A program made the translations under genes and the position numbers. Positions 60,601 to 64,000 of a DNA stretch of 64,000 nt are shown here, piece by piece. The DNA is taken from positions 1,286,832 through 1,350,831 of the forward strand of contig JAAGOF010000300.1 of NCBI GenBank assembly GCA_010645155.1, given 5' to 3'. Position 1 is the stretch's first letter, and each line of letters opens with the position of its first letter. Origin of the DNA: Tigriopus japonicus (lineage: Eukaryota; Arthropoda; Copepoda; Harpacticoida; Harpacticidae). Below the pieces are notes generated by a model. It was not told the origin of the DNA. It did no database searches and saw only the letters and a program-made list of their open reading frames with translations.

Positions 60601-63384
60601 CCAAGGTCAGTACCCTATTCTTCATAGAACCCTCAACCCACCTTCTCTATTGTTATTGTTCCACAGGGCGTCCTCACTCAAGTCACTTCAAGCACAAAGC
60701 AAACACTGAACCGCTTGGGCGTATTCACCGTCTCGTCGTTCCACGCCTACATCTGTGCCCGCAGTCCCTCACTATTAAACAACTTGTTGGCGGGACGTGG
60801 TGCCACCAAACGGCGCGCTCCTCTTCTTTCTCGTTCCAATTCGGCTGGATCCCGACGGTCCCTCACTTCTGCGGTGACCGGTCCAAATGGAACAGGCTCG
60901 ACCCATGTCAATGGGGTGGCCACGGTGTTGAGTCCGGGTGATGGTCATGACAGTAAACTGGTGAAGGTCACCTTACCAGACAGCCAGGTAACAAAGTTTT
61001 GTCAGGTCTCTTTCTTGTTCCAACTTGTTTGAGACACCTTGGATTGACTGTGTGGACCTACTTTTTGTGTTGGGAGGTTAATGGAACAAAGATCGGTTCG
61101 AAGAAGGGACTCTCATTCGGCAAAAATCGAGTTACATAATTTGGAATCGCTGCTTGATGGGGGAATGGGAGTTTCAGGTGCTGGTCTGATGAGAATATCG
61201 GTTCCCTTTCCCCACGTTGTTATTTTCCAATACAGGAACTATTCGCACACACAATGTAGCTCATGGTCATAGTCGAATGTTCGTTTTATCTTCTATAGAT
61301 ACTAAACCTGATACTTCATTACTCTTTAAATTGCTTTATTGATAGCGCAATAAAAGCGGCATTTTTATTCTGGTGCTTTTACGAGTAACAAGACAATTTG
61401 AAAATCTATCAGTTCAACGAAATAAAATAAAAACCACTTGAAATGCTCGTTTGCCCAATCACCAAAATATAACAAAAGTGAATATTTTTGGCTCTAACAA
61501 GCGGCAATCCTGTTTGCAGAACGGAGGAAAACACTTCTTCAATAACTAAAATCGTCATCATCTAACCAAAACGAAGAACGTTGTTTTGATAACTACAGGA
61601 CCCATATCACAAGTCATTTCAGATAATTCTATGCCTTTGCACTTTCCTTTCCTGTTGATGACATCTTTGTACACAATTACAGTGGTTAAAATTACTTTCA
61701 GCCTAATGTTACCAAAACATGAAGCCACACAGGCCATTCAATTAGTAAGTGACACAAAAGAGAATTTTCGACAAGAGCTTCGAAACAATTTGAAGGATTC
61801 ATTATCGTTAACGACGTCTTTTTAACTTGGCCATTGGTTGTAGGATATTTTTTGAGGAGAATGACCACCTCATCAAAAGATATTTTTTTTTTTGCTAATA
61901 GCTTCCTAGGTCTCATCGCAAAGAGGGAGGCAGTGAATATCAATCAAAGCTTGTCTAAGGGTGAACATTGAGCAAAGTAGATGAAACTTTCAATGGACCT
62001 TCATTGAAGCTTGGAAGGGGAAGAACGAGCGTCCTTGCTGAGTGCCCATGTGGAGTAGATGTGATTCCAGATTCCTAATAACTTAGCCTTGAACACTGCA
62101 GTGGAGCTGTGAGCCTAACCGACAATTAATCAAATGTTATGAATGAAAACTCCCGACCCGTCCTTCTCCTCCATTGTCGTTCCCAAGTCCCAATATTACG
62201 ATATCTATTCTGGGACAGGCTAAATAGGCAAGGCCGAGCTAAGGAGGGAGAGAAGGGAAAATCCGCAATAGGAAGAAGGCCTATCTAAGAATCTAAGAAT
62301 GAAGATGCATTCAGCATTTAATTAGAAAACCTCATTTTACAAATACAAATGGCGTCTTTGAGGGAGTTTTCAGAACTCGATGTCGTTCATGGCGCCACAA
62401 AGGCTCTGTTTTTGTCCGTAGGGAAAAGCATTAATCCAATCAGCGGATGGGGACGACTGTTTTTACGAATGGCAAACATCTTTAAGCGACCGCTCCCCAA
62501 AATTGATGATGTTTTAATAAGCGTGATCTATATTTTGGGCAACGAATTAGTTTTGCTTGCGTGCGTCATACACAATTTCTGTTGACTACAATGCTTTTTT
62601 GAAGGCTCAAGACTGAATGTTCTACGAAAATATTGGAGCCGCAAGTTTTGGCAATGATTTCGTTTCGATCGACGATGCCAAGAAGAAGTGTTGGAGGTCC
62701 AAGAACCACGAGTTTGGTTGCCCAAAACCTCAAGTGATGATGCCAAAGTGACCAACAGTACAGGCTCTCGGTCTTTTCGAGGTTCCACTTTGGCTCTTGG
62801 AAAGGGGAACATTCTTTCTTGCTCTTTTGTGGATGTTTCTTTGTATGAATGAATGAGCGAGCAACTCAAACTGGAGTTTATTTCTCGGCAATTGAGAACT
62901 GGTTGAACAAGCAAAAGGGCATTTGAAACCCCGCTTGAAAATGCATTGCACCATATCTTGTGGTTCAGGATTTGGATCTTCATTCATATTTGGCCTTGAT
63001 GTCACCCTTTTAAACAATTTGAAAACACGAAAGGCATCAAAGTTCTTGACACAAGAGGATCTTGTTTAAATGGATGAAGATGAGGGGGCATGAACAATTC
63101 GTCGGAACCGTCAAAATGTTCCATGCAGAGGATGCTTAATTAAACTAGAAATTTCTGATATGACACAATAGCACAATCAAGTCTAAAATTGATCGTTGTG
63201 TTTCTCCCTATAGATTGTGACTTTTTACCTTCGCGATGCCATGACAGTGGAGGATTTCCTCGGTGCCGCTTGCATCAAAAAGGGTCTTCAACCCGTGGAA
63301 CATTTCGTCCGAGTGAAGAAACGCCGAGATATGCCGGCTATGAAGTACTTTGTGCCACATCGATCCGATCTCATTGAAACATAT
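15471..63384 (+). CDS. sif: Still life/TIAM Rac guanine-nucleotide exchange factor, gene span (3' part outside the window)
   Basis: This entry describes the whole gene; its exons are listed separately. SIF/TIAM proteins load GTP onto Rac at the plasma membrane and remodel actin; in Drosophila the protein acts at synaptic terminals. The MGNK form joins 15471-15628, 17720-18021, 19061-19179, 24554-24737, 24962-25171, 26111-27214, 30758-30820, 30893-31226, 31341-31530, 54131-54316, 54389-54613, 55689-55832, 60423-60605, 60667-60987 and 63214-63384. All phases agree and give 1298 codons without a stop. Domain order: myristoylation start, EVH1-like block (about 54-193), long disordered region (194-920), PH (about 933-1058), coiled coil and Ex (about 1060-1175), start of the Ras-binding domain (about 1236 on). 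The rest of RBD, PDZ, DH and PH are missing because the window ends. Confidence 0.93.
15629..17719 (+). other. sif intron with CT microsatellite
   Basis: AT-rich intron of 2091 bp. The frame of the next exon happens to be open back to 17235, but that stretch encodes CT-repeat and hydrophobic nonsense, so I treat it as intron. No gene is supported. Confidence 0.7.
17311..17331. repeat. (CT)n microsatellite
   Basis: About ten uninterrupted CT units, followed by an imperfect CT-rich tail to about 17358. It lies in the intron before the EVH1 exon. Confidence 0.85.
17720..18021 (+). CDS. sif: sif exon: EVH1-like domain, first part, with a low-complexity insertion
   Basis: The acceptor CATTTGCAG|GCTCTGG receives phase 2 and the donor AACCAG|GTACGG leaves phase 1. 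The peptide reads [18 protein letters not shown], then [12 protein letters not shown], and later [19 protein letters not shown], clearly the family's N-terminal block. Comparison with Ena/VASP-type EVH1 domains (strand pattern, then WGLNF in the next exon) supports an EVH1/WH1 fold that would bind proline-rich ligands. Between NITCVPN and VVFHVT about 45 residues of Ala, Gly, Asn, Ser and Gln are inserted, in a place that should be a surface loop. The insertion keeps the frame and does not disturb the flanking strands. Confidence 0.93.
18022..19060 (+). other. sif intron containing a decayed fold-back repeat
   Basis: Intron of 1039 bp. Apart from the repeat at 18433-18764 nothing is supported in it. 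Confidence 0.7.
18433..18764. mobile_element. Decayed copy of the fold-back element found at 36816-37265
   Basis: By eye this 332 bp stretch is colinear with 36929-37265. Shared blocks in the same order include TACG[TC]ATTTCA, CTCTCAAAG, AGAATGAATGA, CTTTTCAC, GTTCAATTG, TCTCATT and GGAAATCATA, ending in TTCTTG. I judge the identity to be well below that of a recent copy. The left end, matching the first 110 bases of the intact copy, is not recognisable, and no target duplication is seen. Confidence 0.65.
19061..19179 (+). CDS. sif: sif exon: EVH1-like domain, second part
   Basis: The acceptor CGTCTCAG|GAACCC takes phase 1 and the donor GCTGC|GTAAGT leaves phase 0. The peptide [15 protein letters not shown] followed by [19 protein letters not shown] is one of the most conserved pieces of SIF. 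The order of aromatic residues (F-x-x-W ... W-G-L-N-F) and the terminal helix match the second half of EVH1 domains such as that of VASP. It lies at residues 154-193 of the MGNK form. Confidence 0.94.
23949..23968. repeat. (GAAC)n microsatellite
   Basis: About five GAAC units, preceded by GGAT/GGAA units. Confidence 0.8.
24071..24094. repeat. (GACT)n microsatellite
   Basis: About five to six uninterrupted GACT units in the intron before the exon at 24554. Confidence 0.85.
24554..24737 (+). CDS. sif: sif exon: disordered region, first CTCMT motif
   Basis: The acceptor CTTTTCAG|GATGCC starts in phase 0 and the donor AGAG|GTAATA ends in phase 1. The peptide [13 protein letters not shown] leads to [13 protein letters not shown] and then [14 protein letters not shown]. 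The STPASPSR and CTCMT signatures are typical of this part of SIF. The next exon repeats the same layout, so the two look like products of an exon duplication. The two closely spaced Cys may bind a metal or partner, but nothing in the window proves that. Confidence 0.88.
24956..24961 (+). promoter_or_regulatory. Tandem NAGNAG splice acceptor
   Basis: CAGCAG at the intron end gives two acceptors three bases apart (exon start 24959 or 24962). Both keep the frame. The upstream choice adds one Ala (GCA) between Arg and Val. Confidence 0.75.
24962..25171 (+). CDS. sif: sif exon: disordered region, second CTCMT motif
   Basis: Entered in phase 1 from the tandem acceptor and left in phase 1 at CCAGG|GGTACG read as AGGG|GTACG, so it is a symmetric 210 or 213 bp exon that can be skipped in frame. 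The peptide opens [19 protein letters not shown], continues [16 protein letters not shown] and ends [17 protein letters not shown]. The [10 protein letters not shown] motif is shared with Drosophila SIF. If the donor is not used, the frame continues for 46 Ser/Thr-rich codons to a stop at 25306, so intron retention would give a short N-terminal fragment. Confidence 0.9.
25172..26110 (+). other. sif intron, 0.9 kb
   Basis: Its first 137 bases are open in frame and Ser/Thr-rich (TCTTCT-type repeats). The rest is AT-rich without supported features. Confidence 0.65.
26111..27214 (+). CDS. sif: sif exon: large disordered region
   Basis: The acceptor CTATTCCAG|GCTCTC and the donor ATCTAG|GTAAGA bound 1104 bp, symmetric phase 1. 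The protein segment (residues 325-692 of the MGNK form) is rich in Ser, Arg, Asn and Gly, with many basic phospho-site-like pieces: [25 protein letters not shown] and [12 protein letters not shown]. It ends with a short ordered stretch, [18 protein letters not shown] followed by [12 protein letters not shown], which is probably helical and more conserved. The repeated style R-[ST]-K-S fits regulation by basophilic kinases or 14-3-3, but this is inference. Confidence 0.92.
27215..28896 (+). other. sif intron, 1.7 kb
   Basis: No gene is supported. The end carries a strong pyrimidine tract and TATTAG, which serves as the acceptor of the exon at 28897. Confidence 0.6.
28897..29697 (+). CDS. sif: sif cassette exon (267 codons), Pro/Ser/His-rich
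   Basis: The pyrimidine-rich acceptor TTTCATATTAG|AGGCC and the donor ACGAG|GTTAGA bound exactly 801 bp. Both ends are phase 1, so the exon can be included or skipped between 27214 and 30758 without a frame change. The frame stays open throughout. It encodes [11 protein letters not shown], the SH3-ligand-like [15 protein letters not shown], the acidic-aromatic [20 protein letters not shown], and a Asn/Asp-His tract (about seven His). An ATG at 28872 in the same frame would also allow use as a first exon. No domain was recognised. The length, phase and location argue that it is real. Confidence 0.72.
29698..30757 (+). other. sif intron, 1.1 kb
   Basis: Contains a (CACT)n run at 29931-29951 and otherwise nothing supported. 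Confidence 0.65.
29931..29951. repeat. (CACT)n microsatellite
   Basis: Five CACT/CTCA units in the intron between 29697 and 30758. Confidence 0.85.
30758..30820 (+). CDS. sif: sif small exon, 63 bp
   Basis: The acceptor ACACTTTCAG|AGCATG and the donor GAAGAC|GTAAGA bound a 63 bp exon, phase 1 to phase 1. It encodes [20 protein letters not shown] followed by R and a split Arg codon. It is far too short to stand out as an open frame; it was placed because the phases of both neighbours require a phase 1 link and the next exon continues [14 protein letters not shown]. The exon is symmetric, so it may also be alternatively spliced. Confidence 0.8.
30893..31226 (+). CDS. sif: sif exon: disordered region, GYMSDR repeat unit
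   Basis: The acceptor TTTGTAG|GTGATT takes phase 1 and the donor CTAAG|GTGAGA leaves phase 2. The intron before it is only 72 bp. The peptide [15 protein letters not shown] is followed by [20 protein letters not shown] and then [15 protein letters not shown]. The GYMSD piece recurs as GYVSDHEAL in the next exon, so this stretch carries a short repeated motif that may be a phosphorylation-controlled docking site. Confidence 0.9.
31341..31530 (+). CDS. sif: sif exon: disordered region ending LTSSE
   Basis: The acceptor TCGCTTTTAG|ATTGG completes an Arg codon (phase 2) and the donor ATCAGAG|GTAAGA leaves phase 0. The peptide [18 protein letters not shown] leads to [12 protein letters not shown], then [11 protein letters not shown] and [10 protein letters not shown]. 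In the family LTSSE is followed directly by the acidic [12 protein letters not shown] stretch, which is the exon at 54131. This exon should therefore jump 22.6 kb to 54131, and the exon at 50262 is an alternative entry rather than an internal exon. Confidence 0.91.
33027..33355. mobile_element. hAT-type MITE, 329 bp, with CCGAAA subterminal repeats
   Basis: Perfect 17 bp terminal inverted repeats (TAGTGATGGACCGAAAG and its complement) are flanked by identical 8 bp target duplications GTAAGCAG at 33019-33026 and 33356-33363. An 8 bp duplication and this TIR shape are diagnostic of hAT transposons. CCGAAA is repeated several times next to both ends, as expected of transposase binding sites. There is no transposase frame, so the element is non-autonomous. 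Confidence 0.92.
35843..36091. mobile_element. hAT-type MITE, 249 bp, with GTGGGCCC repeats
   Basis: The ends are CAGGGGTCGGCAAC and the complement of CAAGGGTCGGCAAC (one mismatch). Target duplications are GACTAGAC (35835-35842) and GACTAAAC (36092-36099), 7 of 8 identical. The TIR is close to the CAGGGGT-type ends of many animal hAT MITEs. Inside, GTGGGCCC and close variants recur about seven times at roughly 30 bp spacing. Non-autonomous, and slightly older than the copy at 33027 judging by the mismatches. Confidence 0.9.
36589..37311. mobile_element. hAT-type MITE, 723 bp including a nested insertion
   Basis: The 15 bp TIRs CAGGGGTTCTCAACC are perfect, and the 8 bp target duplications GTATAAGA (36581-36588 and 37312-37319) are identical. 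GGGTAAATTT is repeated near the left end. The interior is split by a fold-back element at 36816-37265. Without that insertion and its duplication the MITE would be about 266 bp, similar to its two neighbours. No transposase frame is present. Confidence 0.93.
36816..37265. mobile_element. Fold-back element (450 bp inverted repeat) nested in a hAT MITE
   Basis: The two halves are imperfect complements over about 215 bp each, starting CAAGAAGCAC and ending in its near complement. The centre is a perfect 31 bp hairpin (37007-37037 and 37043-37073) with a 5-base loop. CCCTTGC flanks both ends (36809-36815 and 37266-37272), consistent with a 7 bp target duplication, or 8 bp if one end base is counted differently. 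No coding frame. A decayed relative lies at 18433-18764, so the element is dispersed independently of the hAT host. Confidence 0.8.
37320..37620. repeat. AT-rich low-complexity tract
   Basis: About 300 bases made almost only of TTTT, AATAA and TTATTT runs, directly beside the hAT MITE at 36589. No periodic unit can be defined. Confidence 0.7.
49395..49647. repeat. Cluster of tetranucleotide microsatellites
   Basis: (GAAT)n at 49395-49413, (GAGT)n at 49507-49525 and (GAGT)n(CTGT)n at 49619-49647 lie within 250 bases, about 600 bases before the alternative first exon. Confidence 0.8.
50262..52538 (+). CDS. sif: Alternative first coding exon of sif (759 codons)
   Basis: The ATG at 50262 is preceded by an in-frame TAA 21 bases upstream and by no pyrimidine-rich acceptor, so this is a first coding exon. 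It ends in phase 0 at TGCAAG|GTAATG and can splice straight to [12 protein letters not shown] at 54131. The 759 residues start [20 protein letters not shown] and are largely disordered. They include a PP1-docking-like KSVRF at residues 160-164, a helix ([18 protein letters not shown]), an acidic Asp run, a second helix ([17 protein letters not shown]), a Pro run, Ser/Thr tracts and an ordered C-terminal part ([18 protein letters not shown] and [19 protein letters not shown]). This gives a form lacking the myristoyl and EVH1 parts, comparable in principle with the second SIF type of Drosophila. Its link to 54131 is inferred from phase and position. Confidence 0.85.
52539..54130 (+). other. sif intron before the PH exons
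   Basis: No gene is supported in these 1.6 kb. GTT-type repeats lie near 52580-52640. Confidence 0.65.
54131..54316 (+). CDS. sif: sif exon: acidic linker and start of the N-terminal PH domain
   Basis: The acceptor GTTCCCAG|ATCTCC and the donor CATCAG|GTAAGC are both phase 0 (62 codons). It starts [20 protein letters not shown], an acidic stretch conserved in the family, and ends with [18 protein letters not shown], the first strand of the TIAM-type PH domain. This is the common entry point for both upstream forms. Confidence 0.95.
54389..54613 (+). CDS. sif: sif exon: PH domain core
   Basis: The acceptor CCTTTCAG|GTGGAA and the donor TTCCAG|GTAAAA are both phase 0 (75 codons). [20 protein letters not shown] is followed by LLFYPCD, the invariant PH-domain strands of TIAM/SIF, and later by [20 protein letters not shown] and AYLFQ. 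Basic residues in the first loop (WILRKKHQ / RKRGWK) would contact phosphoinositides and bring the protein to the membrane. The preceding intron is only 72 bp. Confidence 0.97.
54614..55688 (+). other. sif intron, 1.1 kb
   Basis: No supported feature. Confidence 0.7.
55689..55832 (+). CDS. sif: sif exon: PH C-terminal helix and start of the coiled coil
   Basis: The acceptor TCATTGCAG|GCTCCA and the donor GAATCG|GTAAGT are both phase 0 (48 codons). [20 protein letters not shown] contains the invariant Trp of the PH C-terminal helix. [16 protein letters not shown] begins the coiled coil that in TIAM1 forms the CC part of the PHn-CC-Ex unit, which binds scaffolds and membrane receptors. Confidence 0.96.
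55833..60422 (+). other. sif intron, 4.6 kb
   Basis: No coding frame above chance on either strand and no transposon ends were found. Confidence 0.65.
60423..60605 (+). CDS. sif: sif exon: coiled coil and Ex region
   Basis: The acceptor CTTTCCAG|GACCAA and the donor CCCAAG|GTCAGT are both phase 0 (61 codons). [19 protein letters not shown] continues the coiled coil. [20 protein letters not shown] then [10 protein letters not shown] is the most recognisable TIAM/SIF signature in the window and belongs to the Ex subdomain that packs on the PH domain. Confidence 0.97.
60667..60987 (+). CDS. sif: sif exon: Ex region to RBD linker
   Basis: The acceptor TTCCACAG|GGCGTC and the donor AGCCAG|GTAACA are both phase 0 (107 codons). 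[20 protein letters not shown] matches the end of the Ex region. A basic Ser-rich linker follows ([20 protein letters not shown]), then VKVTLPDSQ, the first strand of the Ras-binding domain. The upstream intron is only 61 bp. Confidence 0.95.
60988..63213 (+). other. sif intron, 2.2 kb
   Basis: AT-rich, without supported features. Confidence 0.65.
63214..63384 (+). CDS. sif: sif exon: Ras-binding domain
   Basis: The acceptor CTCCCTATAG|ATTGTG and the donor ACATAT|GTAAGT are both phase 0 (57 codons). [20 protein letters not shown] with [18 protein letters not shown] is the ubiquitin-like RBD, which in TIAM1 binds active Ras and links it to Rac. The exon ends RSDLIETY. The PDZ, DH and second PH domains should follow beyond the window. 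Confidence 0.95.
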
Positions 63385-64000
63385 GTAAGTTGCTCCACCG
63401 TCTATCGTCCAACCCGACTGACTATTAATGAAGCTGAGAAGTAGTTCTTCCAACAAAGTTGGATCTAGGGAGCAAAACTTCTGAAAGTTTCCGTGTTTAT
63501 CCCAAGATTTTATAGTCTCAAAGTTGCGTTGTGCGCCCACGTTGGTACTTGGAAATGACTAGCTGTATTGGAGCAGATAGTCGCAAAAAAGTTTATGTAA
63601 TTGCTTCCTTATCTGCATACTTCAAGCCGTTTCCTGTAATTGAGTGGAATACTATTGCACCCTCAGGAGTTTGTTCCGAGAACTTTTAGAGGAATAAAAA
63701 CAACGGGCGATCCATTTTTAAGGCTTGGACTTTGATAATAAGAAACCCGCCGCAACTGATTATTCTCGACTTACCTCTTACTTAAGAGCTTGTTGTGAGA
63801 CTGGTAGTCTAAACTCATTTCATGGAGAAAATTGATCTCCAAATTGGAACCAGGGAGAGGCTTTTCTTTCTTTATCTTCAAGGCCCTTCTTCCTCCTCGT
63901 TGGCCACAAACTTTTGCTGCTCTCAAGTTTAAGCTTTCTTATTCTTTTTTCGAGCTCTTCAGACTTCATCTGAAGGGGAGAGTGAAACGGAGAGAGGACG
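63385..64000 (+). other. Start of the next sif intron
   Basis: Intron sequence up to the window edge; no further exon is seen. Confidence 0.7.

Noticed and set aside
1..64000. tRNA, rRNA or CRISPR features
   Set aside because: No A/B-box pair in a foldable context, no rRNA-like blocks and no regularly spaced repeats were seen.

Overview
This window is eukaryotic and almost certainly from an arthropod. It contains most of the 5' half of one very large gene on the + strand: the orthologue of Drosophila still life (sif), the vertebrate TIAM1/TIAM2 family of Rac guanine-nucleotide exchange factors. The call rests on exons whose peptides match the family: the MGNKLSCSC start, an EVH1-like block (AEVFHVT ... 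WGLNFTSP), a PH domain (KAGFLSVKK ... [13 protein letters not shown]), the CC-Ex region ([14 protein letters not shown]) and the start of the Ras-binding domain. The base composition, short-motif MITEs and CT/GACT microsatellites would fit a crustacean, perhaps a copepod, but that is inference. The catalytic DH-PH part and the PDZ domain must lie beyond position 64000.

Layout. Positions 1535-1746 hold a candidate first coding exon. Positions 2769-4996 hold a separate three-exon gene for a small secreted-then-membrane-anchored Ig-like protein, on the same strand. A CT-rich stretch without a clear gene follows (about 5.1-9.1 kb). Two large low-complexity open exons (9159-9485 and 13363-14550) come next, then the MGNK exon (15471-15628) and the EVH1 exons (17720-18021, 19061-19179). 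Disordered-region exons run from 24.5 to 31.5 kb. A 22.6 kb intron follows (31531-54130). It holds three hAT-type MITEs and, at 50262-52538, a 759-codon exon with its own start codon. The PH, CC, Ex and RBD exons then run from 54131 to 63384.

How it works together. I checked every splice phase from the sequence. The MGNK form gives one continuous frame of 1298 codons to the last exon seen (1565 with the 28897-29697 cassette). The three upstream exons all end in phase 2, as the MGNK exon does, so they can join the EVH1 exon in frame and form an alternative N-terminus. One in-frame TGA interrupts this at 13505. The 50262-52538 exon ends in phase 0 and can join 54131 directly. That would give a form without the EVH1 region but with a different 759-residue N-terminus. 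The window therefore looks like a gene with at least two, possibly three, promoters feeding one PH/RBD/GEF core.

The main unexpected finds are the phase-matched N-terminal extension with a possible readthrough stop, a pair of neighbouring exons that share a CTCMT motif (likely exon duplication), and a nested transposon: a 450 bp fold-back element inserted in a hAT MITE, with a decayed relative 18 kb upstream.
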